From Clostridia bacterium (lineage in GTDB: Bacteria > Bacillota > Clostridia > Clostridiales > Clostridiaceae), in contig RZYZ01000089.1 of NCBI GenBank assembly GCA_009930125.1, forward strand, positions 1 to 8,292: a DNA stretch of 8,292 nt, given 5' to 3'. A model generated the notes under the pieces. That model had not been told where the DNA came from. It worked only from the letters and a program-made list of their open reading frames with translations, and did no database searches. Below are positions 1 through 6,512 of this stretch, piece after piece. The first letter of the stretch is position 1. Every line of letters begins with the position of its first letter. The translations under genes were made by a program, and so were the position numbers.

Positions 1-815
1 TCCGCTGTCTTTGCGGTGTTTCCATACATGGATCCGTAGAAGATGACCACGCCTTCTTTTTCAGGTTCGTACTTAGACCATTTGTCATACAGATCCAGAA
101 TCAGACTCAGATCAGATCTGAAAATCGGACCGTGGAGTGAGCAGATCATATTGATCTTGAAAGAGCTGATCTTTCTGAATACCGACTGTACCTGAGCACC
201 GAATTTTCCTACGATATTCGCATAGTATCTTCTTGATTCATCTAGATACAGATTCCTGTAGTCCACTTCATCATCGAAGAGATTTCCTGTAAGCGCACCA
301 AATGTACCAAATGCATCTGCAGCAAACAGAATTCCTTCTGTGGTTTCGTAGTTCATCATGACTTCTGGCCAGTGCACCATTGGTGCGGTGATGATTTTCA
401 GATTATGCTTTCCTAAACTGATTTCATCTCCTTCCCCTACGAGCATCTGGTTATCTGTGATATCCATATTGTAGAACTGGTTGAACAGCTGGAAGGATTT
501 CTTGTTTCCGACTACTTTCACATTTGGATATCTGCGCACAAGATTTTCAATGTTGCCGCAGTGATCTGGCTCCATATGGTTGATGATCAGATAATCAAGT
601 TCTCTTCCCTGCATAAGGTGTTCGATGTTTTCCAGATACTGATCTGTTATGGCATCATCGACGGTATCGATGATGGCGGTTTTTTCATCAAGAATCAGCC
701 AGGAATTGTATGATACACCATTTGTCAGCGGGAAAAGATTTTCAAACTGTTCCAGTCTTCTGTCATTTCCACCGATCCAGTAAATCTGTGGGGATATTTC
801 TCTTACATTATACAA
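1..815 (-). CDS. fprA: Flavodiiron protein (FprA family, A-type flavoprotein), N-terminal part, cut by window edge
   Basis: Flavodiiron proteins reduce O2 to water and/or NO to N2O in the cytoplasm of anaerobes, usually with electrons from rubredoxin. The 271 visible residues comprise a complete metallo-beta-lactamase-like domain (about 1-250) and the beginning of a flavodoxin domain. All the diiron ligands of the family are present at the expected spacing: H80-x-E82-x-D84 (with H85 next to them), H148, D167 and H228. Residues 260-271 (YGSMYGNTAKTA) form the FMN phosphate-binding loop of the flavodoxin domain. The rest of that domain lies beyond position 1. I chose the TTG at 813-815 because AGGAGG lies 8 bases before it and the homologous reading begins just there with YNVREISPQIYWIGG; no ATG is equally well placed. 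The gene is divergent from everything to its right and has its own promoter. Family assignment is very secure; whether O2 or NO is the preferred substrate cannot be seen. Confidence 0.96.
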   Translation of the reverse strand, partial: MYNVREISPQIYWIGGNDRRLEQFENLFPLTNGVSYNSWLILDEKTAIIDTVDDAITDQYLENIEHLMQGRELDYLIINHMEPDHCGNIENLVRRYPNVKVVGNKKSFQLFNQFYNMDITDNQMLVGEGDEISLGKHNLKIITAPMVHWPEVMMNYETTEGILFAADAFGTFGALTGNLFDDEVDYRNLYLDESRRYYANIVGKFGAQVQSVFRKISSFKINMICSLHGPIFRSDLSLILDLYDKWSKYEPEKEGVVIFYGSMYGNTAKTA

Positions 816-823
816 TTTAAAAG

Positions 824-829
824 CCTCCT
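824..829 (-). promoter_or_regulatory. Ribosome binding site that fixes the TTG start of the flavodiiron gene
   Basis: Read on the minus strand this is a perfect AGGAGG, separated by 8 bases from the TTG at 815-813. It is the strongest Shine-Dalgarno sequence nearby and supports a non-ATG start. Confidence 0.85.
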
Positions 830-891
830 AGTTCACATTTGTCTTTACAAGTATTGAGTGTTACATCAATCAATAAAGAATCTTCATGAAT

Positions 892-920
892 ATCATAACT
901 CATTGTGAGAGATATCTCAA
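892..920 (-). promoter_or_regulatory. Sigma-A type promoter of the flavodiiron gene
   Basis: On the minus strand the sequence reads TTGAGA (920-915), exactly 17 bases of spacer, then TATGAT (897-892). This is close to the housekeeping consensus. Transcription would start near 885, leaving a leader of about 70 bases. The spacer and -35 box contain an inverted repeat (TGAGA/TCTCA at 906-910 and 915-919, including the palindrome GAGATATCTC at 909-918) that could be an operator. Confidence 0.65.
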
Positions 921-929
921 TAGTTCGTA

Positions 930-935
930 TATAAT
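930..935 (+). promoter_or_regulatory. Candidate -10 box for the intergenic structured RNA
   Basis: A perfect TATAAT lies at the head of the structured stretch, and a start near 942 would fit it. The -35 region is poor: the best match, TTGTGA at 903-908, is 21 bases away. It is a candidate only. It would be divergent from, and partly overlap the upstream region of, the flavodiiron promoter. Confidence 0.35.
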
Positions 936-1004
936 TAATTGCATCCAATTCGATAAGTGATTATGTTTCTTTGAGCGATTGAGGATAAGTTCTCAGTAAG
1001 ATCT

Positions 1005-1051
1005 GTGTGGGCAGGGCAGCTGCTGTTTCTATGGCAGAAGTACACTTTTTT
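1005..1051 (+). terminator. Terminator-like hairpin I of the intergenic RNA
   Basis: GTGTG at 1005-1009 can pair with TACAC at 1041-1045 (last pair G-U). Inside it, CTGCT at 1020-1024 can pair with GGCAG at 1033-1037. Six T residues (1046-1051) follow directly. The two stems are short and separated by unpaired bases, so this is a weak terminator at best. Confidence 0.35.
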
Positions 1052-1079
1052 GCGCATATGGGTAATCGGGCCCGGTTCC

Positions 1080-1139
1080 AAGTGATGACTATTCCAGTCT
1101 TGATCTGGAATGTCCGAAATCGAACGGGATCACTTTTTT
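1080..1139 (+). terminator. Three-way-junction structure II ending in a T tract
   Basis: The closing stem AAGTGAT (1080-1086) with ATCACTT (1129-1135) is seven perfect pairs. It encloses a perfect 7-bp hairpin with a 7-base loop (ATTCCAG 1091-1097, CTGGAAT 1105-1111) and a 4-bp hairpin (TCCG 1113-1116, CGGG 1125-1128, loop 1117-1124). The T tract 1134-1139 follows. The fold is tRNA-like in outline but lacks a D arm, a conserved T loop and CCA, so it is not a tRNA. It could act as an intrinsic terminator or as the sensing domain of an attenuator. Confidence 0.5.
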
Positions 1140-1228
1140 CTCTTCAGGTTTTTCTGTAATATATGAGAATTGAAGGATTGTAGAATGTCAAAAATATTTT
1201 AAAGAGGATGTATTTATATTGAGTTTCA

Positions 1229-1237
1229 TGGTATAAT
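1229..1237 (+). promoter_or_regulatory. Extended -10 promoter of the ABC-F gene
   Basis: TGGTATAAT combines the TG extension (1229-1230) with a perfect TATAAT (1232-1237). No good -35 box is seen at 16-18 bases, which extended -10 promoters tolerate. The start would be near 1244, giving a leader of about 67 bases to the ATG at 1311. Confidence 0.5.
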
Positions 1238-1310
1238 CATAATTTGTGTGAAAGAATTTCATATATGAGATCAAGTGATAAAATAAAGTAATATGGAGTG
1301 AATAAATTTA

Positions 1311-2909
1311 ATGCTTAATGTAAACAATGTAAGTCTGAGATATGGTGGAAGAAAACTGTTTGATGATGTGAATATCAAATTCACCTCCGGGAACTGCTAC
1401 GGGGTTATCGGAGCAAACGGTGCGGGAAAGTCTACCTTTCTGAAGATACTGTCCGGTGAAATAGAACCCAATACAGGAGATGTGACCCTGGGGAAGGACA
1501 TGAGAATGTCTGTACTGAAGCAGGATCATTTCCAGTTCGATCAGGATAAGGTGATTGATACGGTTATAAAAGGCAATGAAAGACTGTACCAGATCATGAA
1601 AGAGAAAGATGAAATATACAGCAAAGAAGATTTTTCCGATGAAGATGGTATCAGAGCATCCATTCTAGAGGGAGAATTTGCAGAACTGAACGGATGGGAA
1701 GCGGAAGCCGAAGCAGCATCACTGCTCTTGGGTCTTGGCGTGGATACCGACAAACACGACAGAATTCTGAGTGAACTGGAAAGTGCAGAAAAAATCAAGG
1801 TACTTCTGGCGCAGGCTTTATTCGGCAAGCCTGATGTGCTGATTCTGGATGAACCTACCAATGATCTGGATCTTCCTTCCATCACCTGGCTTGAAAACTA
1901 TCTTGCTGATTTTGAAGGCACCGTCATTGTCGTGTCTCATGACAGACATTTCCTGAACATGATCTGTACGCATATCTGTGATGTGGATTATGGAAAGATT
2001 AAAATCTACATGGGAAACTACGATTTCTGGTACGAGTCAAGCCAGCTCATGGCTCAGCTGATGAAGGATTCCAATAAGAAAAAGGAAGAGAAGATCAGAG
2101 ATCTTCAGAGCTTCATCACCAGATTCTCTGCCAATGCATCTAAGTCAAAGCAGGCAACCTCAAGAAAGAAGCTTCTGGATAAGATTACGCTGGATGACAT
2201 CGCTGTATCAAATAGAAGATATCCATTCGTGGGATTCAAACCTGAAAGAGAACCTGGAAATGATATTCTCATCGTGGAAAATCTTACAAAGTCCATAGAT
2301 GGCGTAAAGGTACTGGACAATGTATCCTTTATTGTAGGTAGAGAAGACAAGATCGCATTTGCGGGCAATGACATTTCCGTCAGCACGCTCTTCAAGATCT
2401 TAGCTGGAGAAATGGACCCTGACAGTGGTTCCTTCAGATATGGGGTGACTATCACAAAGGGGTATTTTCCAAGAGACAACGGCCAGTACTTCAATGATGT
2501 CCATATGAATCTGGTGGACTGGATGAGACAATATTCAGAAGAAAAGAGTGAGAGCTATCTGAGAGGATTCCTCGGCAGAATGCTGTTTTCAGGAGAAGAG
2601 GCTCTGAAAGAAGCGCATGTTCTCTCTGGAGGAGAAAGAGTCAGATGCATGCTGTCAAAGCTGATGCTTTCCACAGCAAATCTTCTGATTGTGGACCAGC
2701 CGACGAACCATCTGGACCTGGAATCCATTACTGCCGTGAACAATGGATTGATTGATTCCAAAGGCGTCCTGCTCTTTTCAAGTCACGACCATCAGTTCAG
2801 TCAGACTGTAGCAAACCGTGTCATCGAGATCACACCTGACAGCTTTTATGATAAGCTCTGCAGCTTTGATGAATATATCGAAAACAGAGAAGAAAGAAAA
2901 GTATCCTAA
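1311..2909 (+). CDS. ABC-F family ATPase, YkpA/YbiT type
   Basis: ABC-F proteins are soluble twin-ATPase translation factors that bind the ribosomal E site and relieve stalled or drug-blocked ribosomes. This 532-residue protein has two ABC domains (about 1-240 and 318-510) joined by a charged helical linker (about 240-300), the part that reaches towards the P-site tRNA. It has no transmembrane segment. Domain 1 has Walker A GANGAGKST (34-42), Walker B with catalytic E181 in LDEPTND and the switch histidine in SHDRHF, but its signature reads LESAEK (157-162) instead of LSGGEK. Domain 2 has an intact LSGGER (438-443) and SHDHQF, but its Walker A reads AGNDISVST (351-359) without the lysine, and its Walker B has glutamine (Q463 in VDQPTNHLD). 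The C-terminal half strongly resembles the YkpA/YbiT branch. The ATG follows GGAG (1295-1298). The gene is monocistronic, with its own promoter and terminator. A housekeeping role is more likely than drug resistance, but this is not proven. Confidence 0.92.
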   Translation: MLNVNNVSLRYGGRKLFDDVNIKFTSGNCYGVIGANGAGKSTFLKILSGEIEPNTGDVTLGKDMRMSVLKQDHFQFDQDKVIDTVIKGNERLYQIMKEKDEIYSKEDFSDEDGIRASILEGEFAELNGWEAEAEAASLLLGLGVDTDKHDRILSELESAEKIKVLLAQALFGKPDVLILDEPTNDLDLPSITWLENYLADFEGTVIVVSHDRHFLNMICTHICDVDYGKIKIYMGNYDFWYESSQLMAQLMKDSNKKKEEKIRDLQSFITRFSANASKSKQATSRKKLLDKITLDDIAVSNRRYPFVGFKPEREPGNDILIVENLTKSIDGVKVLDNVSFIVGREDKIAFAGNDISVSTLFKILAGEMDPDSGSFRYGVTITKGYFPRDNGQYFNDVHMNLVDWMRQYSEEKSESYLRGFLGRMLFSGEEALKEAHVLSGGERVRCMLSKLMLSTANLLIVDQPTNHLDLESITAVNNGLIDSKGVLLFSSHDHQFSQTVANRVIEITPDSFYDKLCSFDEYIENREERKVS

Positions 2910-2911
2910 TG

Positions 2912-2948
2912 AAAAAACTTCGAATGCGCAAGCATCCGGAGTTTTTTT
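2912..2948 (+). terminator. Intrinsic terminator of the ABC-F gene
   Basis: It begins three bases after the stop codon. ATGC-GCAA-GCAT forms a GNRA-capped apex (2924-2935). Below one A-C mismatch the stem continues with GC, a T-G pair and ACT/AGT pairs, flanked by an A run at 2912-2917 and T residues at 2942-2948. The A and T runs make it potentially active in both directions. Confidence 0.9.
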
Positions 2949-3068
2949 ATTACGAGTGATATTATGCGATGAATTGTGAAAATATAATCTCAGCTTCTAT
3001 GGAAATGGTTACAGAAAAGCGTTATATTAGTAAAAGAATAGTATTTATTGAGATAAAACGTCTCTAGA

Positions 3069-3950
3069 ATGGGGTTAGATTTGAAAAGCGATACACAATT
3101 TCTGAAAAAAACACAACTGAAGGATTATGTTCTGATTTTTCTTGGAATCATTCTCACAGCCGCATCCATTGTCTATATATTCACACCGAACAGACTCGCC
3201 GCAGGTGGCGCCCAAGGAATCGCTCTCGTGATCAATCACCTGACAGGTATAAACAGCGGGCTTCTCATGATTCTCATCAACGGGATGCTTTTTATAACAG
3301 CGTTTATGATTCTCGGCACAAGCTTCGGTGCCAAGACGCTGTTCTCCTCTTTAGGGCTGTCCTTTGTCGTGTTCATCATGGAAAAATACCTGTATTACGG
3401 ACCACTGACGGATAACCTGATGCTTGCGACTATTTTCGGCAGTGCCCTCATGGGAATGGGGGTCGGAATCATTCTCAATCGGAATGCTTCCATAGGTGGG
3501 ACAAGTCTCATCGGGAAAATCATTTCCAAGTTCACCTATCTGGATCAGGTGAACTGCATCGTGGGTACGGATATTCTCGTCACACTGTTTTCCATGGTTG
3601 TATTCGGTATTGAGATTGGGCTCTATCAGCTTCTTTCCGTTTATCTCACCGGGGAAATCATCAATAAGGTCATCGATGGGATTACTTATCGGAGAGAAGT
3701 CATGATCATCAGTGAGAAAAGGGAAATAATCATGAAGTATCTGATCAATGACATGAAGAAAGGCGCTACTTTGCTTAATGGGAAAGGCGGATTTACAGGG
3801 AAGGACACTGAAATCATTCTGACCATACTCACCAGAAGGGATTTCATCAAGCTGAAACTTTTCATCCGAAAAGTGGATCCTCAGGCATTCATTTCAGTGA
3901 ATATTGTGGCGGAAGTCTCCAGTGCGGCAACCGAAAGTCCTCTGGCGTAG
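3069..3950 (+). CDS. YitT family membrane protein with C-terminal DUF2179 domain
   Basis: This is a member of the widespread Firmicute YitT family of integral membrane proteins; the transported substrate or function is not established. In the 293 residues, hydrophobic segments lie at about 19-38, 46-58, 62-84, 90-108, 118-137 and 162-195. Two related glycine-rich turns, AGGAQGIA (45-52) and IGGTSLIG (142-149), suggest an internal duplication. The soluble C-terminus (about 208-285: RREVMIISEKREIIMKYLI, then GKGGFTGKDTEIILTIL) is the DUF2179 domain, a ferredoxin-like fold thought to bind a ligand. The ATG at 3069 has no clear ribosome site. A TTG at 3081, in frame and 6 bases after GGGG (3071-3074), is a good alternative start and would remove four residues. 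A TATAAT at 2983-2988 without a clear -35 is the only promoter hint. The gene stands alone between the ABC-F terminator and ftsA, and no terminator is evident after it. Confidence 0.9.
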   Translation: MGLDLKSDTQFLKKTQLKDYVLIFLGIILTAASIVYIFTPNRLAAGGAQGIALVINHLTGINSGLLMILINGMLFITAFMILGTSFGAKTLFSSLGLSFVVFIMEKYLYYGPLTDNLMLATIFGSALMGMGVGIILNRNASIGGTSLIGKIISKFTYLDQVNCIVGTDILVTLFSMVVFGIEIGLYQLLSVYLTGEIINKVIDGITYRREVMIISEKREIIMKYLINDMKKGATLLNGKGGFTGKDTEIILTILTRRDFIKLKLFIRKVDPQAFISVNIVAEVSSAATESPLA

Positions 3951-4018
3951 ATAAATCACTCATAAGTTACAGAATTTAATGAATTATGTGAAATAATATA
4001 TGAATTGCTGAATTTTGT

Positions 4019-4047
4019 TTTAATTATTGAGAAATAGAATGTATAAT
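4019..4047 (+). promoter_or_regulatory. Possible promoter of the ftsA-ftsZ-nrdR operon
   Basis: A perfect TATAAT at 4042-4047 is preceded at 17 bases by TTTAAT (4019-4024), a weak -35. A second TATAAT at 4057-4062 lies very close to the ribosome site. The region is so AT-rich that such matches arise easily, so the exact start is uncertain. No terminator separates it from the YitT gene, so read-through is also possible. Confidence 0.35.
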
Positions 4048-4066
4048 TGATTTATATATAATTTTA

Positions 4067-4072
4067 GGGAGG
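4067..4072 (+). promoter_or_regulatory. Ribosome binding site that fixes the GTG start of ftsA
   Basis: GGGAGG lies 9 bases before the GTG at 4082. The ATG at 4074 is in another frame, and there is no competing in-frame ATG at the N-terminus. Confidence 0.8.
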
Positions 4073-4081
4073 TATGCCATA

Positions 4082-5386
4082 GTGCAAACGGACAACTTTA
4101 TAATAGGGCTTGATATCGGTACACAGTACATAAAAGCATCTGCATCTTCAGTGCAGGATAATACCCTTATGTATGGATCCGTTGTTGAATCCCAGGGAAC
4201 TGATAAAAATGGAATTACAGATATCAAAGCGCTGAGCAGCGCAATCAAGAAAGTCATAAGCAAACTTGAAGTAAAGATTTCGAGAAACATCAACACCGCA
4301 TTTGTATGCATTCAGCCTGAATATGTTAAGCTGCTGGACACCCAAGGTCATGCATCGGTTTTAAGTGATGAGGTCACTCAGTATGAAATCGATAAGGCGC
4401 TTGATGGAGCGCAGCTTATCTCGCTGGAGCCTGGTGAAGAAATTGTAGATATTATCGTGAATAAATACTATGTGGATGATACAGTTTACAGAGATCCACT
4501 AGGGGTAAAAGGTAGACATCTGGATATTAAAGCGCAGCTGGTCACAGCAAAAAAGGACTATATCGAATCCATCTATGATGCCATGGCCATGGCCAAGCTG
4601 AAGGTAGCAGGCACAGGTCTTGCCAGCGTTGCAGCTTCAAGCCTGCTGCTCACCAAAAGGGATCTTCTGAATGGAGCGATTTTAATCGATACAGGCGCCA
4701 ATATGACGAGAGCAACCCTGTTCAAAGACAATAAGCTGGTGGATTCAGATGTCATCAATCTTGGTGGCAAGAGTATTACGAGGGACATCGCCATCGTCAT
4801 GAAGACTTCTCTCCTGGAAGCGGAAGAAGTGAAGAAAGGATATGCAAAGGGTGAGCTGACGCTGGAGGAAGAAAAATATAATCTCGTTGAAGAAATCATC
4901 AAAGCCAGAGTGGAAGAGATCATGTCCTTTGTGGAGAGATTTACGGATAAGTACGCCAGTGATGAAGACGTCAGAAAAGTTGTGATTTATGGTGGCGGCT
5001 TGTGTGGATTTACGAATATCAATAAATTATATGAATCTACCATGAATAAGTCCACAAATTTTGTTACATCTGATATAATAAGGGATGATAGTGTGTTTAA
5101 TATCCAGTCAGGAGGATTAGCCTATCATTTATTGACTGCGATTCATTGCAAAGGGGCCATAGATGATATGGTCAGGTCAGATAATGAAAGTGTTGATGAG
5201 AAAAGTACGGAAACCATAAGCGATGATGACTTTTTCAGAAAATATCAGAATCAGTTCAATGTGAAACAGGAAACGGATCATGAGAACCGATATGATTCAG
5301 ATGATGATTATCTGGAAGAGGAGAGTATTTTCGATAAAATACGCGAATGGTTCATTAATTTAAAAAATAAGATTATTAATAAATAA
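4082..5386 (+). CDS. ftsA: Cell division protein FtsA
   Basis: FtsA is an actin-fold ATPase that tethers FtsZ filaments to the inner face of the membrane and recruits later divisome proteins. The 434 residues show the actin-superfamily motifs in order: phosphate-1 loop GLDIGTQYIKA (9-19), the FtsA-specific 1C region (about 84-165), phosphate-2 loop LIDTGANMTR (201-210) and the adenosine motif VIYGGGLCGF (301-310). A long acidic, low-complexity linker (about 362-415) leads to a C-terminal amphipathic helix (IFDKIREWFINLKNKIINK, 416-434) that would insert in the membrane. Translation starts at GTG. The length is usual for the family. The next gene, ftsZ, begins 14 bases after the stop, as expected for partners produced together. 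The surroundings are not the usual dcw cluster: no ftsQ or mur gene precedes it. Identification is secure from the motifs, the tail and its partner. Confidence 0.95.
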   Translation: MQTDNFIIGLDIGTQYIKASASSVQDNTLMYGSVVESQGTDKNGITDIKALSSAIKKVISKLEVKISRNINTAFVCIQPEYVKLLDTQGHASVLSDEVTQYEIDKALDGAQLISLEPGEEIVDIIVNKYYVDDTVYRDPLGVKGRHLDIKAQLVTAKKDYIESIYDAMAMAKLKVAGTGLASVAASSLLLTKRDLLNGAILIDTGANMTRATLFKDNKLVDSDVINLGGKSITRDIAIVMKTSLLEAEEVKKGYAKGELTLEEEKYNLVEEIIKARVEEIMSFVERFTDKYASDEDVRKVVIYGGGLCGFTNINKLYESTMNKSTNFVTSDIIRDDSVFNIQSGGLAYHLLTAIHCKGAIDDMVRSDNESVDEKSTETISDDDFFRKYQNQFNVKQETDHENRYDSDDDYLEEESIFDKIREWFINLKNKIINK

Positions 5387-5400
5387 GGGGGAATTAAATC

Positions 5401-6498
5401 GTGTTAGATTTTGATTTTCAGATTCAGGGCCCAGCAGAGATTAAAGTAGTAGGTTGTGGCGGCGGTGGAAACAACGCTGTCAATAGAATGATTACAGAAG
5501 GACTAGGAGATGTGGACTTTATCTCGATTAACACAGATAAACAGGCGCTACTACAGTCCAATGCCACTCATAAAATTCAGATTGGTGAAAAACTAACAAA
5601 AGGACTAGGTGCAGGTGCAAATCCGGAGATCGGAGAAAAAGCTGCAGAAGAATCAAAAGAAGAAATCATGGCAGCGCTAAAAGGAGCCGACATGGTTTTC
5701 ATCACCGCGGGAATGGGTGGTGGTACAGGAACAGGTGCGACACCGGTTGTTGCTGATATCGCAAGATCCATGGGGATTCTTACCGTTGGTGTTGTAACAA
5801 AGCCTTTTAACTTTGAAGGAAAGACCAGAATGAAGAATGCCGATGTAGGCATTCAGAAACTGAAAGAAAAAGTGGATTCTCTGGTTACGATTCCGAACGA
5901 AAGACTGCTTATGATTGTGGATAAAAGAACCACCTTCAAAGAAGCCTTCAATAAGGCTGATGATGTATTAAGACAGGGTGTACAGGGTATTACAGACCTG
6001 ATCACAGAAAATGGTATCGTCAATCTTGACTTCAATGATGTGAGAACCATCATGCTGAACAAAGGACTGGCTCATATGGGTGTCGGTTATGGAAAGGGTG
6101 AGAACAAAGCTGTTGATGCTGTGAAGCAGGCCATTTCATCCCCACTTCTCGAAACTAAGATCGATGGAGCAACCGGTATTCTTCTTAATGTGACTGGTGG
6201 AGACGATCTTTCTCTGCTTGAAATCAATGAAGCGGCTGAAGTAGTCAAAGATGCGGCTGATCCGGATGCAAACATCATCTTTGGTGCTGTAATTGATCCT
6301 AAACTGAAGGATGAAATCAAGATTACTGTTATCGCAACCGGTTTTGATGAAGTGAAAGTTTATAGCAGAGAAGAAGAGAAGAAGATTGAAGTGAAGGAAG
6401 AAGCGAAGCAGGAAGCAGAAGTTGTGAACAAAGAACTGGAGACTGCTGAAGACCAGCTGGAGATTCCGGCATTTCTCAGAAACAGATACAATAAATAA
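5401..6498 (+). CDS. ftsZ: Cell division GTPase FtsZ
   Basis: FtsZ is the bacterial tubulin homologue that polymerises with GTP into the ring at the division site. In the 365 residues the nucleotide-binding loop VGCGGGGNNAVNRM (17-30) is followed by the tubulin signature GMGGGTGTG (104-112). The T7 synergy loop carries N208, D210 and D213 (in GIVNLDFNDV), which complete the GTPase site of the neighbouring subunit. The core ends near 320. A short charged linker rich in E and K (323-350) leads to the conserved tail LEIPAFLRNR (353-362) that binds FtsA and other partners. The start is GTG, 9 bases after GGGGG (5387-5391). The linker is short, giving a protein at the short end of the usual FtsZ range. 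It lies between ftsA and nrdR with 14-base gaps on both sides, so one transcript is likely. Confidence 0.98.
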   Translation: MLDFDFQIQGPAEIKVVGCGGGGNNAVNRMITEGLGDVDFISINTDKQALLQSNATHKIQIGEKLTKGLGAGANPEIGEKAAEESKEEIMAALKGADMVFITAGMGGGTGTGATPVVADIARSMGILTVGVVTKPFNFEGKTRMKNADVGIQKLKEKVDSLVTIPNERLLMIVDKRTTFKEAFNKADDVLRQGVQGITDLITENGIVNLDFNDVRTIMLNKGLAHMGVGYGKGENKAVDAVKQAISSPLLETKIDGATGILLNVTGGDDLSLLEINEAAEVVKDAADPDANIIFGAVIDPKLKDEIKITVIATGFDEVKVYSREEEKKIEVKEEAKQEAEVVNKELETAEDQLEIPAFLRNRYNK

Positions 6499-6512
6499 TT
6501 GAGGTGTAGCCC

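Larger units (their letters stand above)
942..1140 (+). ncRNA. Candidate structured RNA of unknown family (standalone small RNA or long ABC-F leader)
   Basis: This is the main content of the gene-free stretch 816-1310. It is richer in G and C than its AT-rich flanks and folds into two successive structures (1005-1051 and 1080-1139), each followed at once by six T residues. A TATAAT lies just upstream, and a separate promoter for the next gene lies downstream at 1229-1237, which favours an independent RNA of about 200 nt. The length would suit a 6S RNA, but I could not fold it into the long rod with a central bubble typical of 6S. I also see no signature of SRP RNA, tmRNA, RNase P, a T-box or a common riboswitch. 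The alternative is a two-step attenuator in a long leader of the ABC-F gene. Confidence 0.4.

Noticed and set aside
1080..1135. tRNA-like outline (7-bp closing stem, 7-bp stem with 7-base loop, short third stem)
   Set aside because: No D arm, no conserved T-loop sequence, no CCA end, and the closing stem runs straight into a T tract.
942..1140. Identification of the intergenic RNA as 6S RNA
   Set aside because: The length fits, but I could not form the long closing stem and central bubble, and I have no sequence match to rely on; kept as unidentified.
1031..1159. Open frame of 42 codons on the plus strand through the structured RNA, starting MAEVHFFAHM
   Set aside because: No ribosome site at a workable distance (nearest AGGG is 14 bases away), no recognisable protein, and the sequence is better explained by the RNA stems; this length is expected by chance.
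1541..1885. Long antisense open frame opposite the ABC-F gene, and similar ones opposite ftsA (4573-4923), ftsZ (5577-5852) and the rest of the ABC-F gene (2105-2494)
   Set aside because: Serine/leucine-rich translations without family features or ribosome sites; they are frame shadows of strongly supported genes.
3951..4018. CATAA/TTATG arms after the YitT gene considered as a terminator
   Set aside because: Only five AT-rich pairs around a long loop and no T tract.
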